Part shown: positions 44,501 through 51,351 of the stretch, one piece after another
Numbering within the stretch: the stretch's first letter is position 1
Layout: every line of letters begins with the position of its first letter
DNA from: Pseudomonas fluorescens
GTDB lineage: Bacteria > Pseudomonadota > Gammaproteobacteria > Pseudomonadales > Pseudomonadaceae
DNA length: 64,000 nt
Assembly: GCF_001307275.1 (NCBI RefSeq)
Contig: NZ_CP012831.1
Coordinates: 5,572,501 to 5,636,500 of the forward strand
Reading direction: 5' to 3'
Translations under genes and position numbers: made by a program
Notes under the pieces: generated by a model
What the model was told of the DNA's origin: nothing
The model's database searches: none
Seen by the model: only the letters and a program-made list of their open reading frames with translations

Positions 44501-47500
44501 CGCCATCAATACCATTGGCCGGGGCAAGGCCGCCTATGACGCCCGTGATGGTTTTATCTATAACCTGAGCGGGAAATCGCTCAACTACAGCATGCTGGCT
44601 GCCTCCAACGGCTTGCTCAATGTGCTTGCGCCCGAGTCGGGTTCCAACGGCTCCATCAACATCGGCGGTTGCAGCCTGATAGCGTGCAGTGGCGTCACAC
44701 GGATTCATTCCGAGGGCAGTATCGTCGCCGCTTCGGGCGGCAGCGTGGCCCTGAGTGACCAAGTGCGCTACGGCACCCGTCACCTGACCCTGGCCCTGAG
44801 TAATATCAACGTCGGCACCGCCCAGGCACTCAGCGATGCGGCGATGCGCCAGGTCTTGCCAGGGGGGCTGACCCTGAGCCAGACCGTGCTTGATCGCCTG
44901 TTGCATGGCGACACCGAATATGGCGCACCGGCCCTGGAAACCCTAGAGCTGTCGGCCCGCGAGGCGTTGAATTTCTACGCAACCGTCAGCCTCGACACGT
45001 ATGACCCGGTCACCGGCAAATCGCGCCTGAGCAACCTGATGCTCAGCACCCCGGCCATCTATGGCGCCGGCAACGCCAATGACGTGGCGACCATCCGCAC
45101 CGCCAACCTGATCTGGAACGGCGCTGTTGGCGCGCCGGGTTCGGTGATTGCCGGCGGGGCTGGCACCGGCGCCGGTCGCCTGGATATCCAGGCCCAGCGC
45201 ATCGAGTTCGGTTACGGTGCCTTTACCCAGCCCAGCTCGATCACCACCCTGGATCGCCTGGCGCTGGGATTCGCCAACGTCAACCTCAGCGCCAGCGAAC
45301 GCCTGACCGCCAACCACAAGGGCAGCCTGGCGGTGTATCAGAACCAGGGGGCCTATGACGCGAAAACGGGCTATGCCTACAGCGGCGGCAACCTGAACAT
45401 CCTTACCCCGTTGCTCACCGGTGAGGCCGGTTCGGTCAACCGCATTACTGCGGGCGGGGCGGTCAATGTAGCAGGCACGACCGCTAAGCCGGGCACTGTC
45501 TCCGGGCTTGGGGGTGAGTTGTCCCTCAAGGGCCAACGTCTCAATCTCGCCAGTGCCGTGGTGCTGCCCAGCGGCAAGCTCACCCTCAGCGCGACGGATG
45601 ACCTGACCCTCGCCGACGAAGCGTTGATCGATGTAGCCGGTCGCGCGATCACCTTCAACGATGTCACGCGCTACAGCGCCGGTGGCGAGGTGATCCTGCA
45701 AAGCCGCAACGGCAACATCCGCCAGGCCGGTGGGTCGAGCATCGACCTCTCGGCTCGCAATAATCAGGCTGGCCGGCTCAGTGCGGTGGCGTTGGACGAG
45801 GCGGCCGGGCTGGTCGACCTGCAAGGACGAATCCTCGGCAGCAGCAGTGGCGAGTATGACGCCGGCGGCACCGCCACGCCGTACCTGGCCGGCGGCGTGG
45901 AAATCCAGGCCCAGCGCCTGGGCGACAGCGGCGATCTCAGCGAGCAGTTCGCGGCCCTGAACCAACGTTTGAACGATGGACAGGTCTACGGCTCCCGTGG
46001 CTTCCAGCTCAAACAGGGCGACCTGGTGATCGGTAACGAACTCAAGGCCTCGACCATCAGCGTGTCGGTCGACAACGGAAACCTGTTGGTCAATGGCAAG
46101 GTAGACGCCAGCGGCGAGCGGGTCGGCAGCATCCGGCTCGCCGCCGGGCGCGCCCTGACCCTGGGCAGCAACGCGGTGCTCGACGCCCACGGCAATCGCC
46201 TGCGTGTAGACAGCTACGGCAAGATCATCGACTCACCGAACCGCGCCATGGTCGACCTGACCTCCCGGGGCGGCGTGCTGACATTGGCCGACGGCGCGCG
46301 CATCGATCTGCGTCATGGCACCGCGGCGCCTGCGGGGCAGCATGATGGTCGCGCTCGCGGCACCCTGGAGCTCAATGCCCGGCGCGCCGGCCCGGATGCC
46401 ACCCACGGTGACATTGCCATCGACGCCAGCGGCAGCCTGGATATCCAGGGCGCACGGTCCATCGCCGTCAATGGTATGTGGCAATACAACGACGCCGCCT
46501 TTGGCAGCGATCCGGCGGCCAGTGGCCGTCCGTATCAGGTCATCGACCAGGCCTATCTGGATGGCAAGCATCAGGACAGCCTCGCCTTCATCAACGCGGC
46601 GCTGGCCAACAGCGATTTGATGCAACGCAAACTCGCTGGTCTGAACAACGCCCGTTATGCCGATGCGTTCCACCTGCGGCCCGGCGTCGAGATCGTCAGT
46701 GCGACGGCCGACGGTGACCTGGTGGTGCAGGGGGACCTGGACCTGTCCGGTTATCGCTACGCCAGTGTCAACCCGCACACCCGGCAAACCGCCGTGTACG
46801 GTTCCGGCGAGGCCGGCGCGCTGACCCTGCGCGCCGGGGGCGACCTGAGTATCTACGGCAGCATCAACGACGGATTCGCTCCGCCGCCCGCCACTCAGGA
46901 TGACAAAGGCTGGGTGTTGCTGCCCGGCATCGATTTCACCGGTGGCGACATCGTTGTCCCCGGTGCCGGCGTGACCCTGGCCGACGGTACGGCGTTCCCG
47001 GCGGGAACCACGCTCAACTACGACTTACCCATCAAAAACGTGACCCTGGCGGCCGGCACCCGGTTGCCAGTGGCGGCGATCCTGGAACAACCCTTGGAAC
47101 TGCCGGCCGGCACGGTATTGGCGGCGGCGGTGCACGACGCCTCCGGCAACCTGCTGTTTGCCGCGGGCACTTTGCTGAGCCGGGCCCAGACCCTCGAAGC
47201 CGGCTCGCAGTTGGGCGCCGGCAGCGTGTTGAGCGGCGCCGCCGCATTGCTCGGTTTTACCTGGCCCAAGGGCGTGGCGCTGCCCAACGTGGCCAACGCG
47301 GGCAATGTCCAGAGCAATATCCTCAGGCTGGACGGCAGCCTGGCGCTGAACCGTGGTTCGCTGATCCCGTCCGGGACCGATGTGAAGTTGCCGGATGGCG
47401 TCGAGTCGATCCAGCTACGTCCGGAAGTCGCTGGCAGCCAGGGGCGGATGTGGGCCGTCGCGCCGATGCTCGCCGAGGGTTCGCAATCCTGGTCGTTGCG

Positions 47501-50500
47501 GTTGGTGGCCGGGGCCGATACGACGGCGGCGGACAGCCGGATCGTCCAGCCCGATCCGGTACAAGGCGACTTGCGTCTTGCCGATAGTCACTACGGCATG
47601 TTTGGCAAATCCGTGCCGGCCAAGGGCACCTATCGGTGGACTCAACAAGGGGTCGATGAGCTGGCGGGCGCGGGGTTCACGGTAGAGCTAGGCCAAACCG
47701 TTGACCTGGACATCGTGAGCAATTTTGGCTACGACTCGGTTGACGCCTTCTGTGCGGATTTCGCCGGTATTTGCGCGCTTCAAGCTTCTTACAGATGGAC
47801 CAAGGCCGCGGAGGAGGAATTGGCAGGTTCCGGCTTTGAGGTCAAGGCCGGCGAGCTGATCAGCCAGGCCGCTGCGCAGTTTTTCCAGTTCGATTCGGTT
47901 CAGTCACTCTGCGACGCGGCGCCGAGCGTCTGTGCCCCCGCAGACGTGGAGTATGAAGCGGTTGCCGGCAGTGTCCGTCCGAGCGTCATCCGCACCGGTA
48001 CCGGGGACCTGGAACTGCTTAGCGGTGGCAGCCTGCGCATGGATTCGTTGTTCGGCATCTACACCGCCGGCACCTCGTCAGCACCAACGTTCCCGGGCGA
48101 TCCCTACAACCAGCCCAAGGCCCTGGGCGCCAACGGCAAGGAGCTCAACGACGAGGATGGCAGCAACGAAAAGCTGGTCGATGGCGGCACTGAAAGTCTC
48201 TATCGCGCCTGGTATCCGGACGCGGGCGGTAATCTGTTGCTCAAGGTCGGCGGCGACCTCAGCGGTAACCTGACCGCGCCTGCAGCAACCCCGAACGGAC
48301 GACCGAATCCTTCCGACATTGGCCAGGACTCGGCCAATGTGGGTAATTGGCTCTGGCGCCAGGGCAATGGTGATTCAGTGAGCAGCCAGCCGACCGCCTG
48401 GTGGATCAACTTCGGTAGTTATACCGCGTCGACGGTATCGGGTGGCGCTGATCAAATGGCCGCCTTCACCGGGGTCGGAACTTTGGGTGGCGGTGATCTG
48501 GATGTACAGGTGAAGGGTGACGCGGGCGTGTTGAACCGGCTCGCCGGTGGCGACTTCAACTCAAACATCAGCCCTCGTAGCCAGGGGCTGCTGTTGGCGG
48601 TGGGCAGCACTGGACGTGTGGGCGCTGATGGCAGCCTGCAATTGACCGGCGGTGGTGACCTGAGGCTGCGGGTGGGGGGCGTTCTGAATTCCGATAGCCG
48701 GCTCACGGACGGGCGTCTCAGTGGCGCAGTGATCAATCTGCGTGGGCATGCGCAGCTCGACAGCAGCGCGATCGGGCGAATCGACCTGCGCTACGGTAAT
48801 CAGGGCACGGACCAGTCCCCGGGGGAAACGCGGGCTTACGATTCCTTCCGCTCCACACGCGGCCAGGCAACCGGTGGCTTGACCCTGATGCCAGGCGACG
48901 CGACGTTCAATCTTTCGACCCTGGGCGACCTGGTGGTGCAGGAGGTCGTAGACCCGGGGAGAGCGCCGATAATGAGCGTTTCGCCCTTCAAGAATGGCGA
49001 GATCAATGGGGCGGGTGTGAGCTGGTTTACGCTGTGGACGGCCAATACGGCAGTGGACCTTTGGTCGTCGGGGGGCAATATGACGCCCCTGGTGTCAGAA
49101 ATCGAGACCGACCTGTCGGTGGTCTATCCCTCCATCCTGCGGGCTGTGGCCGCCAGTGGCAGTCTTTATTATGGCCAGGCCAAGGTTTTTGGTACCGCAG
49201 GCTACGATGGCAGTTATCGCAGGGCGCTGCTACTCGCACCCGGTATCAACAGCGAGCTGCAGTTCCTGGCCGGCGACTCCATCTATGGCGGCGACCTGAC
49301 GGTCAGTCGTTCCGGGGCCTCGTCTGCGGCCATGGCCACCCCGCTGCGGCCGGCTTTCATGGGGCTTGTCAATGGAAGTGTGGTGGTCAGTAACCTCTCT
49401 GCCGATGCCAATAGTGTCTCCATAGGCGCGAATACATTGCCGTTGTTTGCTTTTGACAGCAGCAGCGCTGCCGACGAATGGGCGACCAACACCGATCCTG
49501 CCCGTTTCTATGCGCTCAAGGGCGACTTGCTGGCCGTCAATAGCGGGCGGGCGATGACGTTCACCACCCCGAGTGACAGCCGATTCGGCCAGACCTATTA
49601 CGAAGGAACCGGGTCGGTGTGGATGATGGCCGGACGGGACATCGTCAGCAGCGGCACCCCGCTGAGTGGCGGCAGGGGCGGTGAGTCGGTCACGGGGGAG
49701 TACACCAGCACCGGCAACCTCTTCATCCACAACAACCCCACCGACATCTCCATCGTCTTCGCCGGGCGCGACATCCTCTACAGCAACTTCAACGTCGCCG
49801 GTCCCGGCCTGCTGGAAATCACCGCCGGGCGCAACATCCTGATGGACGACAAGGTCAGCATCACCAGCCTCGGCGCCGTGGTGCCAGGGGATTCGCGCCC
49901 TGGCGCGAGCCTGGTGCTGCAAGCCGGCGCGGGTCTCAACGGCGCGGATTACGAGCGCTTCGTCAAGGCCTACCTGGACCCGGCGAACCAGGCCTTGGCC
50001 GGTGTGCCGCTGGCGAACCAGGACGGCAAGGTCGCCAAGACCTATGAAACCGAATTGGTGGATTGGCTGGAGAAGCGCTTCGGCTTCAGCGGTGACAGCG
50101 AACAGGCCCGCAGCTACTTCGCGGCGTTGCCGGCCGAGCAGCAGCGGGTGTTTGCCCGCGACGTGTACTTCGCCGAGCTCAAGGCCGGTGGTCGTGAGTA
50201 CAACGAAGTGGGCGGCGTGCGCCAGGGCAGCTACCTGCGAGGCCGGGAGGCTATCGACTTGTTGTTCCCAAGCAAGGATGTGGCGGGCAATGCGATCACC
50301 TACAAGGGCGACATCACGATGTTCGGCGGGGCGGGGGTGCACACCGATTTTGGTGGCAGTATCCAGATGCTCACCCCGGGTGGCGGGCAGACGTTCGGCA
50401 TCGAGGGTAACGCACCGCCGTCCACCGCCGGGGTCATTACCCAGGGCGAGGGCGATATCCAGTTGTATGCGCAGAACAGCATCCTGCTGGGGCAGAGCCG

Positions 50501-51155
50501 AATCATGACCACCTTTGGCGGCTCGATCCTCGGCTGGTCGGCCCAGGGCGATATCAACGCCGGCCGGGGTTCGAAGACCACCGTGGTGTACACGCCGCCC
50601 AAGCGTTTGTATGACACCTGGGGCAACGTGACGCTGTCGCCTTCGGTGCCGAGCACCGGGGCCGGTATCGCCACTCTCAACCCCATTGCCGAAGTGGCGC
50701 CGGGGGATATCGACCTGATCGCGCCGTTGGGCACCATCGATGCGGGCGAGGCGGGGATCCGGGTGTCGGGCAACGTCAACATCGCGGCGTTGACTGTGGT
50801 GAACGCAGCCAACATCCAGACCCAGGGCAAATCCTCCGGCGTGCCGCTGGCGGCCTCGGTGAACACCGGGGCCATCACCTCGGCCAGTTCGGCGGCGTCT
50901 TCGGCGACGCAGGCGGCTGAAGACGTGGCCCGTCAGCAACAGAACGCGGCGCGGCAGAACCAGGCGTCGGTGTTTACGGTGCAGGTGGTGAGTTTTGGCT
51001 CCGAGCAACTGGCCCCGTCACGCGATGGCGCCAACCGCGACGCGCCTCGCGCCTACGACCCGGCCAGCCCGGTGCAGGTACTGGGCGCGGGGCCTTTGGA
51101 CGAGCAGAACCGCCAGCGGCTGACCGAGGAGGAGCGGGGGCGGTTGAGTTTGTAG
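38538..51155 (+). CDS. pdtA: Giant TpsA exoprotein (filamentous-haemagglutinin family), PdtA-like
   Basis: 4,205 residues from ATG 38538, preceded by GAAAGGA at correct spacing; ATG 38529 is possible but has no room for an SD. An extended signal peptide (about residues 1-43, ending AIALLMVAGNAQA) precedes a TPS secretion domain (about residues 130-380; GNGTVMLVNRNGIIFSG, AVLNRV). Thousands of residues of beta-helical repeats rich in G, N, S and V follow. A duplicated 53-residue Cys-pair module lies at 3032-3137. The C-terminal 600 residues resemble DUF3739, seen in haemagglutinin-like exoproteins. P. aeruginosa PdtA (PA0690, about 4,180 residues, phosphate-regulated) has the same size and position. 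Its transporter PdtB is not next to it here. Probably a surface adhesin exported under phosphate limitation. Confidence 0.88.
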   Translation: MLRCKPQTNLNASRRDGELSMLRLKPLAQAIALLMVAGNAQAATAFSSAWFAAKGASQAGGTGRPTTAQPGMPPPLAQQQRANAQLQRSLTNLNNTVAAIAAQQAAQAAGRQAAFGQIQTVPDGLGEGGLKVDNSLTQGWLNAKGPQQTQAGGKTTVKIEQIADKAILNWETFNVGRNTTVDFQQQSDWAVLNRVNDPQARPSQIQGQIKGNGTVMLVNRNGIIFSGSSQVNVRNLAAVAANVSDEQFSKRGLYVDATGSQPTFTDAAGKIEVQQGALIETHRAATSTAGGGYALLLGSEVENAGSIITAKGQTTLAAGDSFYIRRGQGTSGNLRSTTRGNEVATSLKPGSSAGTVINSGLIQVSTGDITLTGHNVQQNGVAVASSSVDTRGTVHLLNAASDSSGSVTLGQGSATAVLLDAGGGSALDSQRNAGPAGLDGTPNNLITGQFNNLSSVVDRSDQSRVEIVSGGSVDFQNGSITLATGGQVAVSAAGRSLVRDGAVIDVSGAIGVKVAKESNSIKVNVQGNEQRDAPVNRDGGKLTNNDVWVDVRDLIYVPAGTNGYATDRWYTAGGLLEVGGYLGTRGHSVGEWAAQGGTLTFTGNDVVTQQAAQLNLSGGTLDVQSGYLRQSWLKGADGRLYELSKAPGDILYTGIYKGYEDHSQRWGQTDYYYNPLIAPRERFEAGYTVGRDAGKLVVSTRNAVLEGQIVGEVYQGERQTQAPNLNLDGYQQSQNAVARRAQLWVGSYTPIYDKTSGVINSGLNPIFDQVTVGKVTDKIAAGLDLTSVVGSDRQGKLVLDNALLNGFQLGAVKVAAAQGINVDGTLKVADGGDITLYAPQVEVNADLTARSGRIALGNVLKQVRTDNFQMEDVVLSPATGQRAAITLGEGVTLNTAGRWSNLLLDGNDHQGLPFLNGGVVSVRSSGDIDVRQGSLIDVSSGAAVMADGKTRGGKGGDLTLTASTGTSSSNGALNLGGELRGTGVNGGGTLKLAANKVLIGDSGSPLEPGTLQLGGDFFDKGFSAYDITGNQGLTVAEGTRVDVTMPVYRFGEQALSTGSGAEPADALQRWTPQLYQEDAIKGVLTQRRGASLSLTAGTANSSAADMASTVLNLGKGSVISVDPGQGIDVRSIGQLTANGTLNAWGGRVSLTGLSVIGAQGEAVNAQGHGRSIWLGEQALIDVSSRAVTAQDMRGQTYGLVRDGGQIVIGGQIDATKGSASASELFVVVRDGARLQADGSQAVLDIPGQGRTSVASDGGSISLASANGLYLDGDFSARSGGTGAAGGSLSVALETPYYRNDAVSDRVLQVRELVLGQNAQATLPGDTAETSADSLVYGHGRLGVDQVQSGGFDSLALLSNGLLSIDGDVSLSLGQSLSLYARSFVTRAAAPNTRAQLNASHVLLSGPAANLPNRDNYVRPVVDGGVSLQTNKAVFSVNADLLDVQGNVTFSSKGTVRQADGSTVELERAGFDRVQLSSRGDVRFLAGFSNDGLPTGFTTQLLTPSDMMLQAAQLYPATGVGARVLAGWSMTAEGTPQYDPLRSLVIGRTTQTTSQVPYSAFGRLQLGSARIEQGGVVRAPLGLIEIGTNGGPGEAITDRINLLPGSLTSVSGLGLVMPYGGTVDGQSYQYAGKKVVLLGQGAVPSENGDINIGVILGGKSVEGQEGSVLDLSGGGDLLGAGFISGRGGSTDARFNPLVQIGTNGGFTLPGLSSNPVYAIVPGNQSQYAPVAPEGGAVDPRVGQQITIGAGVPGLAAGTYTLMPSTYALMPGAFRVEVNGLAGQGLTTGAQQMRNGSWTTAGVLSVANTGQRDSLSSQVILTSGDVLRRYSQYNETSYAQFAVADAARLGVPRAVLPVDAKTLKLSLSPGAGDQAFSFKGIGKFAPQTGGYGGTVAVTAIANKALEVVAEGSGATAGFEGVTLNAESLNALNASRQVIGGQFSVIYGQGGNYISPQKVSSSVILREGATLAAPEVFLLSSGGEVLVEQGAAINTIGRGKAAYDARDGFIYNLSGKSLNYSMLAASNGLLNVLAPESGSNGSINIGGCSLIACSGVTRIHSEGSIVAASGGSVALSDQVRYGTRHLTLALSNINVGTAQALSDAAMRQVLPGGLTLSQTVLDRLLHGDTEYGAPALETLELSAREALNFYATVSLDTYDPVTGKSRLSNLMLSTPAIYGAGNANDVATIRTANLIWNGAVGAPGSVIAGGAGTGAGRLDIQAQRIEFGYGAFTQPSSITTLDRLALGFANVNLSASERLTANHKGSLAVYQNQGAYDAKTGYAYSGGNLNILTPLLTGEAGSVNRITAGGAVNVAGTTAKPGTVSGLGGELSLKGQRLNLASAVVLPSGKLTLSATDDLTLADEALIDVAGRAITFNDVTRYSAGGEVILQSRNGNIRQAGGSSIDLSARNNQAGRLSAVALDEAAGLVDLQGRILGSSSGEYDAGGTATPYLAGGVEIQAQRLGDSGDLSEQFAALNQRLNDGQVYGSRGFQLKQGDLVIGNELKASTISVSVDNGNLLVNGKVDASGERVGSIRLAAGRALTLGSNAVLDAHGNRLRVDSYGKIIDSPNRAMVDLTSRGGVLTLADGARIDLRHGTAAPAGQHDGRARGTLELNARRAGPDATHGDIAIDASGSLDIQGARSIAVNGMWQYNDAAFGSDPAASGRPYQVIDQAYLDGKHQDSLAFINAALANSDLMQRKLAGLNNARYADAFHLRPGVEIVSATADGDLVVQGDLDLSGYRYASVNPHTRQTAVYGSGEAGALTLRAGGDLSIYGSINDGFAPPPATQDDKGWVLLPGIDFTGGDIVVPGAGVTLADGTAFPAGTTLNYDLPIKNVTLAAGTRLPVAAILEQPLELPAGTVLAAAVHDASGNLLFAAGTLLSRAQTLEAGSQLGAGSVLSGAAALLGFTWPKGVALPNVANAGNVQSNILRLDGSLALNRGSLIPSGTDVKLPDGVESIQLRPEVAGSQGRMWAVAPMLAEGSQSWSLRLVAGADTTAADSRIVQPDPVQGDLRLADSHYGMFGKSVPAKGTYRWTQQGVDELAGAGFTVELGQTVDLDIVSNFGYDSVDAFCADFAGICALQASYRWTKAAEEELAGSGFEVKAGELISQAAAQFFQFDSVQSLCDAAPSVCAPADVEYEAVAGSVRPSVIRTGTGDLELLSGGSLRMDSLFGIYTAGTSSAPTFPGDPYNQPKALGANGKELNDEDGSNEKLVDGGTESLYRAWYPDAGGNLLLKVGGDLSGNLTAPAATPNGRPNPSDIGQDSANVGNWLWRQGNGDSVSSQPTAWWINFGSYTASTVSGGADQMAAFTGVGTLGGGDLDVQVKGDAGVLNRLAGGDFNSNISPRSQGLLLAVGSTGRVGADGSLQLTGGGDLRLRVGGVLNSDSRLTDGRLSGAVINLRGHAQLDSSAIGRIDLRYGNQGTDQSPGETRAYDSFRSTRGQATGGLTLMPGDATFNLSTLGDLVVQEVVDPGRAPIMSVSPFKNGEINGAGVSWFTLWTANTAVDLWSSGGNMTPLVSEIETDLSVVYPSILRAVAASGSLYYGQAKVFGTAGYDGSYRRALLLAPGINSELQFLAGDSIYGGDLTVSRSGASSAAMATPLRPAFMGLVNGSVVVSNLSADANSVSIGANTLPLFAFDSSSAADEWATNTDPARFYALKGDLLAVNSGRAMTFTTPSDSRFGQTYYEGTGSVWMMAGRDIVSSGTPLSGGRGGESVTGEYTSTGNLFIHNNPTDISIVFAGRDILYSNFNVAGPGLLEITAGRNILMDDKVSITSLGAVVPGDSRPGASLVLQAGAGLNGADYERFVKAYLDPANQALAGVPLANQDGKVAKTYETELVDWLEKRFGFSGDSEQARSYFAALPAEQQRVFARDVYFAELKAGGREYNEVGGVRQGSYLRGREAIDLLFPSKDVAGNAITYKGDITMFGGAGVHTDFGGSIQMLTPGGGQTFGIEGNAPPSTAGVITQGEGDIQLYAQNSILLGQSRIMTTFGGSILGWSAQGDINAGRGSKTTVVYTPPKRLYDTWGNVTLSPSVPSTGAGIATLNPIAEVAPGDIDLIAPLGTIDAGEAGIRVSGNVNIAALTVVNAANIQTQGKSSGVPLAASVNTGAITSASSAASSATQAAEDVARQQQNAARQNQASVFTVQVVSFGSEQLAPSRDGANRDAPRAYDPASPVQVLGAGPLDEQNRQRLTEEERGRLSL
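47631..47948 (+). repeat. Tandem 53-residue Cys-pair repeat within TpsA
   Basis: Copies at 47631-47789 and 47790-47948 (TpsA residues 3032-3084 and 3085-3137) share YRWT, ELAG-x-GF-x-V, F/FD-x-DSV and two Cys at repeat positions 41 and 48 (C-x6-C). The nucleotide sequences have diverged, so the duplication is old. The module also uses less G/C at third positions (for example CAAGCTTCTTACAGATGG) than its surroundings. Confidence 0.8.
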
Positions 51156-51194
51156 GGGATTGAGCTGCAGTGTGAGGTGGGCTGTGCTGGCCTC

Positions 51195-51335
51195 ATCGCG
51201 AGCAAGCTCGCTCCCACAGGGGACTGGGGTGTCCATGAGCTTTTGCCTGCACCACAGCGCCCATTGTGGGAGCTAGGGGTTTAGGAGCTTTGCATGCACC
51301 GCAGGTCTCATTGTGGGAGCGAGCTTGCTCGCGAT
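51195..51335. repeat. REP cluster after tpsA
   Basis: An inverted REP pair of the GGGAGCGAGCTTGCTCGCGA class, with a truncated third copy (TTGTGGGAGCTAGGG) in the middle. It lies between convergent tpsA and the GGDEF-EAL gene. Confidence 0.83.
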
Positions 51336-51351
51336 AGAGGTGGGACGTGGG

